A stretch of DNA of 64,000 nucleotides from Montifringilla adamsi. Lineage: Eukaryota; Chordata; Aves; Passeriformes; Passeridae. Every line of letters begins with the position of its first letter. Positions within the stretch are counted from its first letter, which is position 1. The stretch covers positions 1,748,867 through 1,812,866 of the forward strand of contig JAGGNK010000114.1 of assembly GCA_017590115.1 (NCBI GenBank). Reading direction: 5' to 3'. This document shows, piece by piece, positions 25,509-35,805 of the stretch. The notes beneath the pieces are model-generated. The model saw only the letters and a list, made by a program, of their open reading frames with translations. It was not told the origin of the DNA and did no database searches. A program made the position numbers and the translations under genes.

Positions 25509-28500
25509 CAATGACATCACTGGCCTAAAAACCTTGAACTTCAAATAAACTCCCTTGGGTTTGCTTTACTGCCCTTTTGTCTTTTGAAATTTAAGTTTTA
25601 ACTACATGAAATTCTTCAGCTTTTCTCTGCAACTATTAGGGCGAGAAACTTTGTAAAAAAAATAAATTCATACCCTCTGTCTGTAAGGCTTGAAATAAGC
25701 ACCAACATTTGTGACATGAAAGGAAAGTTCCTTAACTCAGAATAAAAGGCTATGATCTGGTAGAGCTGCTTGTCACAGCAAGAATAACATGTGGCTGTTC
25801 TCATTCAGAAGCAAGGATCCTGGTGCCCAGCAAGCTCAAACTAAGCATACCCAAAGCTGTGCAGATTTTCTTTTGCTAAGACATCATTCTATGCTATGGA
25901 TACGTCAATTGCTGACCCTTTGTAGTGTGGCCAGAGAGTATGTGCCTGAGGCCTGGAACAATTGAAAGAGTCTCAGAGTGCTGCAGATAAGGCTGCTCTG
26001 GAGTTGATCCTTTTTGTTTTGTTGAAATTCATTATCTTAGTTCAAAATATACATTAATTTATCAGGTTTACTTTTTATTTCCTCATGGGTCATAAATTTT
26101 CTAACATTGTGTATGGTCTGTACAACATATTAGCACACTCTGGGGGGTTGCTGCTTGATTTCACCTTGAGGGCTAAACTAGTCTAGCAGCATTTTGACTG
26201 CAATAGGTAGCATTATTTGCATTGTATGCTCCTGTTCTTGAAGAGGCAAGATGGAAGAGTAAGCAAATAAACCTCCCTAGCTCAGGGGATTGAACAAGAA
26301 CACTATTACCTGATTGCCAAAGCACAGCTCTCCAATGTTTGCAGCTCATTTCGTGGGGTAAGTAATTTTTAACCTAGGCAGATCCTTCATGGAAGACAGT
26401 GCACTTTTAGGTGCCATACAGAAGCAACTGAGGATCAGGGAAGACACATCAGCCAGCAGATCAATCAATATTTTCTTTTTATTCCCTGCAGAAAGTCAAG
26501 ATGACTCACATGATGCTGTGTCTGTAACTCTACAGCTAAGGTGGGCTGTGCTTCTATAGCAACCCGTGGAGAACACCAGGTGTTCACATCTTCTGAAGAA
26601 AGGATTTTATTTCCTTCTTTCACAGTGTCAAAATTATGCTAGGCATATACCATACTGCCTCAAGATAAATGAGGTTCATACCAGCTGTGCCTTCTTGGCG
26701 CAGTTACCTCCAGTTATTTCTCAGGGGTGAAATGGATACTTTTGGAATAAAAGAGAATAAAAGTCTACTGAAAGGCTAATTCAGTACTGAGAAATTCAGG
26801 TGTTCAGGGCAAAATAAAGGTAACTCCACATGAAGAAAGTTCTGAGTCATCTGGCCATCATCCATAGTTGTGAGTTTTCATGCTTTCTTGACAAAATTCA
26901 CATAGGACTTGGGGCAGGTGTTAACATTAAAAGAGTGTCAGATGATCTGAATGCCACAAAGCTGGCAGATACACAGTGGGCTTGTCAGCAGAAATTAAAA
27001 TGGAACTGCTTCTGATAGTGATGGAAAAACAAATTATTTAGGGCTCTTGTTCACTATATTATTGTAGTAATGCTATATATGGAGCGTGACACAGGATGTG
27101 GGCTCTCTTCTGTTCCCCTTCCTCACTGGTCATGTTGGTTTTTTCTTTGCAGGGAATAAGGGTGTCACAACCCAGGCTGACACGAGTCCTTTCCACCAAG
27201 GAGCTTCAGGGGTCAGACACAGCTCATGGCTTGCTTGTCGATAGGTCAGGAATGCAGACCTGGCTCTTCAGCACACGTGCTGCTGGAATTTTCTGGTGCA
27301 AGTAGAGTCCCTGTCTGCCAATGCAATGTAGTGTCAGCCTGTGAACAGCCATGCATTTCTTAATCACTTTCCAGACACTCCTTGCAAATGGTTTCAATTA
27401 GTCTAGTGGAGTCTAGTACTTTTCCTGTATGTACTGGGTGTGCTTCTAAGAACAGCCAGCCCTGAACAGCTACATGGTTAGCAGATACTTAGAAGGAAGA
27501 AGAGGAGGAAGAAGAAGAAGTAAACATGGTGTTCCAAGGGTTAGAAACAAAGAGGAACACCCCACCTCCTGAGAGGTGCCTGACTCATGCTTTCACAGCT
27601 GTGAATCCTTTTTTTCTTTTTCTCTACCTCTTCTGTATCGATGAAAAATCCCTCCTGCCTGTTAGGGAAAGGCTCAAGCTGAAGCTGGTCCCCACCTAAT
27701 TCTCCTCACCAGCTAAGACACTACATCCATCCAGAGCTGGGCTAGGATGCAAGCCAACATGTAGCATGCAGAGTTTGATTTTGTAGGGAGTTCAGATTTC
27801 AGTGTAAGCATAAGACTTCTTTTAAGGTAATGTGGCAGAGCACATGGAATTCTCTCTTACATGTGTTGAATATCAATATCAATATTCTGTTAATGCTGCT
27901 TAAACTGCGTGTGTCCTCCTTACAGTAAGCCTTGGTTGTGTATACTGACACAGATCTAGTGATGACTTTGTTTCTTAGTGAGAAATACAGATTTTCTCTT
28001 TATAGAGGCAATAATTTACTGCCTGTTTGGGTATTTGTGGCTTCTTTTTTTAAGGTACTCAAGAATTCCTTCATATCTTGTTTGTCAGTCTATGGGGACA
28101 TGCTTGACTCTCACCCTGTAATCAGAAAGTATGGCTGGGAGGGATGGGCTTACAGGTGACAACTGACAATAGATACTACAGTTTGCAGGCTGCAGAGGAA
28201 ACACCCTTTTATTTCAGGGCAGCAGGAGAAAGCAGGCAGACAGTCTCAGAGCCCATGTCTCAAGTCCCGAATGCAATTTGTTATGCTGAGGTCAGGGAGT
28301 GATTTGTTGTTGCATACGAGATCATTATCAATAGGACAAGGAGGTAATGAAATGCAAAACAAAATTCCCAGTCCTGGGAATCTTATCACTTAGCTCACAA
28401 GCGGGACTTCATGGAGTCCCCAGAGGGGGAAGCAGCTATACTAGCAGAAAAGAGCCTGTGTTCTTACATACCATTTTTATTTTCAAACATAAATAGACTG

Positions 28501-28675
28501 CAGAAGAATGAAAGCAATCAGCTCCACTGCTGTGACCAGCTTCCAGGCATGAACTCTCACCCATGCTGTCTGCATCCAGCAGCCATCATTCAGCTGCAGT
28601 GCTTTACAGCAGGACTAGCAGAAATTACCCTTTGTACCCAGGGGCCCCAAGTCAAGGCTCCTCCTCCAGAACTCT

Positions 28676-28707
28676 CTGTGGAGAGCCGAGAGCTCTGCTC
28701 TCCACAG
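28676..28707. repeat. 10-bp inverted repeat, 12-nt loop
   Basis: The arms ctgtggagag and ctctccacag pair perfectly. The loop (ccgagagctctg) is itself partly self-complementary through GAGCTC-like bases. Probably incidental. Confidence 0.8.
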
Positions 28708-30043
28708 CTGCCAGAAAGCCAGCTCTGAAAAACAGCAATTCACTTTGGTAGCACTCACCTACTGCAGCAAAGCAGAGTCCCAGACAGCAATTGCAGCTTT
28801 CTCAAGCAGCAAATGATCTGGAGCAGTTGTGTTGGAAAGGAGTCTCTGTTTTTCACCTAGCCTGTGTAACCCTTTTGGAGTCTATTTTCTCCACTAAATA
28901 CCAGCAGACCAGAGTCTCCAACCACAGCAGTGGGGAACAGTGTTAATCGCTGCACTGATCTAAATAGAGATGTGCTGGCAAGATGAACCCAATTCTTCCT
29001 TTATTTCTCCAAAACAAGATATCAGAAATGTCTACAGTGATATTCACCTCAATTTACACCTCTCTCAGTACAAGCAGAATTTTGTCTGATAGAGCCCAGA
29101 GCATTAGGATAAATTTAACCAAGTTAGTGCTTGATTTTGTGCCCTTCTAAGGAGTAGAGAGGTGCAAAACCATGCCAGGAACACCGTTCTTTCTCCATCA
29201 TTTAATTCCAGACAGGCAGGGGAGAGGATCTGGCAACAGGCAGAGCACAGGTGACAGCTGCAGGGACAATGCAGCTCTAGTGCTTTTGGGAATATTTCTC
29301 TGTCACGTCAGTTACAGCAGCAGGGTGGAGGAGAAGAGTGAGAGGAAATTCCTTGTGCTGCTTCCAGCACTCACTAATACCCATCTCTGCAGGAATGGGG
29401 CAGAGTCTGGCCCTCAATAAATGGGTTCTTTGGGGATAAAAGGTGCTGTAAAAGCGCTACGACAAGCACACAACAGTTTGTTGCTCTTTTTCCCCTTCCC
29501 TTGATCCTTTGTGGATTTGGCTAGTTGGATCTGAGTCGGGATTCAGAGAGCAAGCAGCAATGAATTTCTCACTGCTACTGCTCCAGTCCTAATAGCAAAC
29601 AGCTGAGTGAAGAATGAAGTCCCGGCTGAAAAACAAACAGCTTTCCCTGCCCTTGCCTCGGCTGTTGCTGGAGCAGCAGCAGCTTCAGTGTTATTGTAAG
29701 CCCCTGGTGTTAGATGCCAGTTCTGGGGCTCTAAGTGTGGTTATATTTAGCCTGTCGCCACTCTATTGTTGGGGAATAGTCCAGACTGTGCTGCCTTTTT
29801 CTGGATAGGTAGAGCCTAAATTTCAAGCCAGGATTAGTCAAATTCATTTTTAAGGTAGTTTCCCACATCCCATTTTACCAAGCAGAAAAATAATGTGGTG
29901 CAGAGAAAACAAAGCAGAGTTTAATTGAAACTGTATTTGCATTATTTTTTTATTGGCTTTTTATAGCTGGTAGCTTTCTGAAGAGGTGAAGGCAACTTCT
30001 TTTTTCTTTTTTTGAAGCAGTCAAATGTTTTAGCATGACTTAC

Positions 30044-30276
30044 CTTATTTGAGCAGAGTGAAAGTTGGCAGATTTGCTTTTAACTCTCGGCCTCATCAGC
30101 TTCTTGGGCTGCTCCACAGTAGTTGAAGTTATGCCAGCATTTCCATTATAACACTCCCCTCTCTTCTCATTTTCAGGGGTTTCATACTTGGCTGTAAAAA
30201 TTTTCTCTAGGACAAAATTTTGGCACCCAAAGTCCCACTCCAGGTGTGACTTCTTAAAATCATCATGAGCCAAAGC
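30044..30276 (-). CDS. Candidate minus-strand internal exon, unidentified
   Basis: A 233-bp block read on the minus strand between an acceptor (aaactaatttcag) and a consensus donor (AATAAG|gtaagt). The frame is open from end to end and closes with TAA inside the intron immediately after the donor, as expected for an exon. It starts on a codon boundary (ALAHDDFKKSHLEWDFGCQN), continues through a Glu/Lys/Asn-rich middle, and finishes near a basic segment (KKLMRPRVKSKS) and HSAQI plus two bases (phase 2). The basic segment could be a nuclear signal or a binding patch. The acceptor's pyrimidine tract is modest. No family is recognised, but length, donor and frame closure make this the strongest exon candidate left of 43 kb. 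Confidence 0.4.
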
Positions 30277-31732
30277 CTGAAATTAGTTTCTACTTAGTCT
30301 TTAGTCACTGGCACACAGTTGTATGTTCACTTCAGGAGAGCTCAGCAAGAGAAATTATAGGCTACAGATTAAAGGAAGGTTGCTTCTCCTTAATGGAAAG
30401 TGAACTGGAATAAATATACAAATATTTGTGAGATATACAGCTGTTGAACTGAGGTTGTACAATCATCTAGATTTTCTAAAGGGCTCATGGAGATGCCATT
30501 TGCTTTCTTCCCACAGACCTCATAGCCATGTTGGGTAGCTCTACACAAAGTGAATGTCCTGAGCAGCTTTTGTTGAAAGGAATGTCCTTTCCACAGCTCT
30601 TGGCAAAATGCAGAAGGGAGGCTGCCCAGGAGCTGGGTTTCTGCAGTCCTTCATGCTATTTCCCCAAGGCCAATCTGGGCTACAGCCTGTATTTCACAGC
30701 CCACCTTGTGGTGCATGCCCATCTGCAGGCTGGGACAGAGCACTGTGTCCCTGGTCTCCTTACATTATCTCCTGGCACTGGAGCAACAAATCTCTCTCTC
30801 AGAGAGAGGCCACAAGCCTGGGGTGATCCTGGTTGAAATCCGCTACCCCCATAGGGTATAATGCCATTTCATGTCAAGGCTTTTGTGGATATCTGTGGGA
30901 TATCATAGTGCAGGTACCTGAAGGGTTAGTACTTAAGGGAAATTAGTGATCATATTGGGATGTGTAACAGCCTGCAGTGCATGACTCTGGTCCCAGCAGG
31001 AGCTGGACTTCTACTGCTGTTCAAAACAGAGAAATAGCAACTTATTTTCTTTATGTTCTCATAAGGACAATGTGTCCTCATATCCAACCCAGAAAGCAGC
31101 ACTCTTGTGTCTTGTAAAGTACCCAGGAGTCACTGAAGGGAACCTCTTTTGACCAACTTTCAATGCTCTGAAACCAGGTGCTCTGAGACTGGGAGTTAGA
31201 GCCAGTCTGCTTCAATCCTTGGACAGACTCCACAAAAGAACAATGGCAAGAAAACTATGCTGACACTTCCATAGAAGATCTGTAAATTTCCTGTGTCTCC
31301 ATCCATGTAACATTTGATTCCAATTAGCATAAAAAAAGCCACAGACTAGTCTGTCCTGCAAAGTTGCCTTACAAAAAAGGACTGAGGTCTGCCTGCAAAG
31401 GCCCATGGAGAAGTGACAAGGCAGCCTATCCTTCCAAAGGCAAAGACAGAAAGAGAGAGTATCCAACAGTTCTCTCATCTCAAACATACACCCTTCTTTA
31501 AAAAGAGTGGTGAAAAATTTGGGTTCTTAGATCTTGTTAGAGCAGCTGTCCCAGTTGCCTGCTCCTGTGCTGGTCTACACAGACCGTTTCAGAACCTGCG
31601 TATATGTTTAATAACATAAGACCATAAGGAGGAATGTGCAGTGAAGAGTGTAAAAAATAAATGTAGTCATACTTTTCCTTTATATTCCCTAAGTCCTTCT
31701 TATAGACCCTAACAGCTTATGGCTTACAAACC
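30277..31732. other. No feature seen
   Basis: A frame at 30528-30836 (plus) follows a good acceptor (ctttcttcccacag) but has no domain and no convincing donor, so it was not called. Confidence 0.5.
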
Positions 31733-31884
31733 TTATCCTTGTAGATGGAGCCTTTGTATTTGATGATTCTTGACAGATTTTTCTTTCATTCGTTTGGTCA
31801 ACTTGAACTCATATAACCTTTGCAACAGTTCCACGGAATAATTAAACACTGTATGGAAAAAATGCCACTCTTCCTTTGCTCTTA
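31733..31884 (-). CDS. Candidate minus-strand exon, unclear 3' end
   Basis: On the minus strand an acceptor with a poor pyrimidine tract (aagtgacagtgcag) opens 49 codons, RAKEEWHFFHTVFNYSVELL onward to QRLHLQG, ending at TAA. The composition (Trp, Phe, Tyr, Leu and Glu/Lys mixed as in a helical protein) looks coding. There is no in-frame donor before the stop; possible donors (AAG|gtttgt, TTT|gtaagc) lie just past it. It is therefore a terminal exon, a decayed exon or a chance frame. An ATTAAA lies downstream near 31608. No family is recognised. Confidence 0.2.
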
Positions 31885-32638
31885 CTGCACTGTCACTTAG
31901 AGTTCCTTGCAGTGGGAGCAAGAGTGAGGAGTGTACTTGCACATGTGGACATAGGAACTGAGCAGTAGGTGTTTGGAAGGCATTGTTGCCTGCTTCTGCT
32001 TAGACTGGTGAACTTCCACTTATGAATTTCAGGAAGCCTCTGAAAAAACATTATATAGGATTAACTAACTCAAGGAAATCTTGTGTTGCTGTGCTGTGCA
32101 CAAAACTACTTCAAAATAACTAAGTGGCACTTCTAAAAATATTCCCAGTTTGAGAAGAGAAATGAAAAAGCCAAAGGTATAATTACAAGGGAGTAATGGA
32201 CAGCTAGGTCCTTACTGCTTTTATTCTCCTATTCCGCACAGTGGCTTAAGGAATGTATCAGAGGGGCAAGTGTTGGTTGTCACAACCCAAAAGAATGTTT
32301 GCCAAGCATCTTTCCCTGGGGATTATAATTTCAAAGAAAATACATTCTTTTGCTCTACTAATCACTGTTATGGCTATCTAACCTTTGTGCTTTAAAGATG
32401 TGACAACTGCAATCATTCAGAGGCAATTTGGATCTATGTTCTCTATGCAAACATTTTATATCACCTGCTAACACTTTTCCATAACCTCATACTTTCCATA
32501 GTTGTGTCTTTCTTGTGAGGAAAAAGAAACCTCTTTCTCCACCCACACTACTACCACATATACCAGCTGACATCAGACAGCAGCTGTTTCTAGTTTCAGT
32601 GAAAAATATAATGAAAACCGAAATGTCTAATGTGGTAT

Positions 32639-32640
<2 letters not shown>

Positions 32641-32675
<35 letters not shown>
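32641..32675. repeat. Poly-A tract, 35 nt
   Basis: An uninterrupted run of 35 A. It could be the tail of a retroposed transcript, but no gene or SINE body was recognised upstream and no flanking direct repeat was obvious. Such long pure runs are often length-polymorphic or miscounted in assemblies. Confidence 0.95.
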
Positions 32676-32677
<2 letters not shown>

Positions 32678-33351
32678 GTTGTTCCAAATGACCCAAAGGT
32701 ATCAGAATTTTTAGAAGGAAAATATCCTTTTCCAATCAGCTTTCCCTGAAATATTCATATGCTATCACTTCCAATTTGTGACCATTTCTACTTATGGTGC
32801 TGGTCATTTATCTGGTGGAGTTGGGGAAAAAGCTGCAACAGAGGAAACTGAAAGGCTTTGTGCCCATTCTTTTTCTATATGGCACCTAGAAGTCTTATGG
32901 AGTGCACAAAAATATAATACTAACATGCATATATTCCACCTGACAGACCACACTGTAGACACAGAGAATAACATTTAAAAACATTTTAAAAATGTTATGA
33001 GTAAGTGGATAAAACCCCTGGTTCCCAGTATTCACTTAAGAATGTCTTTTACTCTTTTTTTTTCTTTCCTAGCTTAACTTCTAAGTTTGCATTTTTTTTT
33101 CTCTAGCAACAGGGCAATTATGGGAAGGTTACTCTGCTGACACCTTTTTTTTCATACTTATTGCTTTCCTTTCCTCTTTGAGATTTACAGATTCTTTGTC
33201 AAAAATAAAGTCAAGAATTTATTGTTCTTAATACTCAGTTGCTAGATTCAGAGAATGGTTGTCATAATTCCTTTTTTTGTTGTTCTTGAATAGGAATGGA
33301 TATTTGTGGAGGTCAGTGTATTCCAGTTCCTTCAGTTTGTTCACATGCCTT

Positions 33352-33411
33352 CTTACAAGGAGCCAGAATCTCCTTGTAAGTCTTTAGAGTCTTCTTCTGG
33401 AGGACTCTAAA
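33352..33411. repeat. Two adjacent small hairpins
   Basis: The first has arms cttacaaggag (33352-33362) and ctccttgtaag (33370-33380) with a 7-nt loop. The second, two bases on, has arms tttagagtc (33383-33391) and gactctaaa (33403-33411) with an 11-nt loop. All stems are perfect. The pairing of two stems in 60 bp is unusual here, but no known element was recognised. Confidence 0.85.
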
Positions 33412-34323
33412 TCAGACCAGCTGCGATGACTTACAAATTGACTGAAGGATGTCATCTTTGCCATGATATTCTTTAGTTAGTGCTGATGAAAAGTATCAAG
33501 TTCCCCTTGAACACACCTTAATTGCACAAGCTTCTTTTGTTCCTTTAAGCACAAAATTGCATGTATGTAAAAGTAAAGGAAGAAATATATACAGTTGCTC
33601 AACTTTCAAAGTTAGAAAAGCACAACAAGAAGAAAGATCTGTGCTGCTGGGGCCAGATTTGCAGCTCCACCTTCGATTCTAACTATATCTAATGTAAACT
33701 GAGAATCAAAGCACTGGTGTGTGAGCCAGATGAGGGTGGAGTATGCCGTGTGCTAATCCTTAATGTACACACAGATGAAAATTGAATTTGTGCTCTTTTT
33801 TTTTTGGCACTTTGTTTTGTACAAAGAAACCCTGAAAACTTTTGCTTAAAAATTCATTTGAAAAATTTTTAGTTACTTAAATTTTTAGATGTTTATGTGG
33901 GGAATGGAACAGAGTTGAGTCTCATGAGTCGGTTTCTCCAGAGTAATGGCAGTGGCATATATCTTAATGTAAGAATAATATTGTTTCTAGTGAGCATATT
34001 TTACAAGTTTTTGACAGACTGAACAAACACACTTTTCTACCTGTGTTTTATCCCATGAATAAAGAATCTTTTGCTCTGGGGAAATAACTTTAGGATTTTC
34101 CTGTACATACTAGACATAAGAAACCTCCATCTGCCTTTTTATTATGAGTAGATGAAATATTACAGGAAATTCAAAGAATTCAAAATAACCTCAGCCAGAA
34201 GGTAATAAATATGGTGCATATTTGAACATGTAGAACATTCATTAAATGCTAATGATGATAATAATGCCTGAAAAATTACTTGAAAAAGAACACAGAATCT
34301 CTTGTGAAACACAGTTCTTCCAG

Positions 34324-34444
34324 CAAAGGAAACATTCCTTTGGTGGTCACATCAATCTGGTCCTTTGCAAAGGCACACAATACATCACGGCTGGCTGTCT
34401 CCTCAGGAACGCCTCGGGAGCAGGGTCAGAGGGTTGTTGAAGAG
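34324..34444 (+). CDS. Candidate plus-strand exon, CpG-richer block
   Basis: A 121-bp block lies between an acceptor (acacagttcttccag) and a good donor (GAAGAG|gtgagg). The open frame encodes 40 residues, KGNIPLVVTSIWSFAKAHNT onward to QRVVEE, entering in phase 2 and leaving on a codon boundary. The frame continues 20 codons past the donor to a stop. Five CpGs fall between about 34387 and 34475, far above the local background, which suggests constraint or a distinct origin. No domain is recognised. It could be an exon, a fragment of an old mobile element, or chance. Confidence 0.22.
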
Positions 34445-35345
34445 GTGAGGAGAGAGGCGTTAGGTTTCTGCTACGTGCAGAGAAATTTTGCACAATTCTT
34501 GCCAGATTAAGGGCACTTCTGTCTAAAATTGGCAGTTTCATCACATCAGGAACACCTCTAAATCCCTATTGTAAAAATAAGTGAAAACTTTTTCCCCGGC
34601 CTTAGGCAAAGAGTTTCACTAGTACTGTTTGATGGAAAGAACAGCTCTTAAGTTCAACCAACCCTGCAATCTGAAGAAGGCAATATTCAAGGCTGTCCCA
34701 GAGGGTTTGATGAATAATTTGCTCCTTTATTTATTTTTTTTATGTAAGCAGTTCTGTAAACCATTGTTACCAGTGATTATGAAGATTTTCATACTTTATC
34801 CCTGAGTTTCAAGAGAAAAAAGGTTTATTCTATGCAGCTAAACAGAGAGGGAAGGGAATTACGGGTACTACAGCTGTGAAATCCCCTGGCTGATATTTCT
34901 ATTACCTGTGAAATTGCTTTTTATTGCAATGTCTAGCCTGGAAAAATTCTGGAACATCTTATTTTATTATTTTTATAGTTCTTTGAACAGAAGCAACTGG
35001 ATCAAGCACCACAATTGAAGACAGCTTCAAAATACTCTCTCTCCCTCACTCATGCTTTTGAAAATTGGCTACCATTGCCAAGAGAATGTCAATTATTTCC
35101 TCTCTGGGATGAGGCTCAGGGTAGGAGACTGTATATATATTAATAAAAAGAATCCCAGAAATTCAAACCCAAGTAAGCATCTTGCTGGGGGCATGTCTGT
35201 GGCTCCTGGCTATAATTACATCAGTGATCAGAGTTACTCCTGCCTCTGGAGCCTCACACCCAGCACAGTGTCCTGTTAGTGTCAGTGTGGAGAAAAATGT
35301 TTCTCATGAATTACAACTCTAGGTGAGTAGGGAATCACTGCATCT

Positions 35346-35805
35346 TGTTACAGAATCACAGAATGCTAAGGGGTTGGAATGGACCATAAAGAACACTTAG
35401 TCCCAACCCCTCCTGCAATGGGCAGGGACACTTCCAATTAGACCAGGTTGCTCAAGGCCTCACCCAGCCTCGCCTTCAGCACTGCCAGGGTTGGGGCATC
35501 CTCAGCTTCCCTGGGCATCCTGTTCTGGTGCCTAAATTTTCCCTCACTCAGCTTATACCCATTACTCCTTGTCCCTCTAGTTTGTAATGAAAAATCCCTC
35601 TCCAGCTCCCCTCTATCCCCCATCAGATACTGGAGGGCTGCAGTGAGGTCTGCACACAACCTTCCCTTCTCCAGGCTGTACAGACCCAACTTACTCAGCC
35701 TGTCTTTGTAGGGGAGGTGCTTCAGCCCTCTTATGAACTTTGTGGCCTCCTCTGGTGTTGCTCCAACAGTTCCATGCCCTTCTTTTGTTTGGGACACCAG
35801 AGCGA
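35346..35805 (-). mobile_element. CR1 LINE, 5'-truncated, minus orientation
   Basis: The left edge carries the reverse complement of the CR1 3' end (cagaatcacagaatgc followed by ggttggaatggacc-like sequence). This runs into the typical reverse-complemented body: accaggttgctcaaggcc, cctcagcttccctgggca, ctccaacagttccatgccct. It is truncated at about 35805, as CR1 insertions usually are. On the minus strand a 119-codon frame (35438-35797) runs through it. It contains the conserved phrases LPYKDRLSKLGLYSLEKGRL and RGLKHLP, a relic of CR1 sequence rather than a host gene. Moderate divergence suggests middle age. Confidence 0.93.

Larger units (their letters stand above)
22419..30043. other. No gene clearly supported; small hairpins and tracts
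   Basis: Apart from the possible 32-bp bridge exon at 27710-27741 (minus), no exon, transposon or RNA gene was recognised. The 162-codon frame at 23173-23661 (plus) lies in pyrimidine-rich sequence, is low-complexity in Ser, Phe, His and Leu, and was not called. Simple structures include hairpins at 25477-25508 and 28676-28707 and a purine-rich GGA/GAA tract near 27492-27521. Confidence 0.5.
31885..34323. other. No gene seen; poly-A tract and paired hairpins
   Basis: The stretch contains the 35-nt A tract at 32641-32675 and the two neighbouring hairpins at 33352-33411. Otherwise it is AT-rich sequence with no recognised element. Confidence 0.5.

Noticed and set aside
28757..28816. Minus-strand block ending at a strong donor (CAGTAG|gtgagt)
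   Set aside because: Its entry phase fits no neighbouring candidate, and the Cys/Leu-rich peptide is unconvincing.
35438..35797. 119-codon minus-strand frame
   Set aside because: Falls within the minus-oriented CR1 copy and is transposon-derived.
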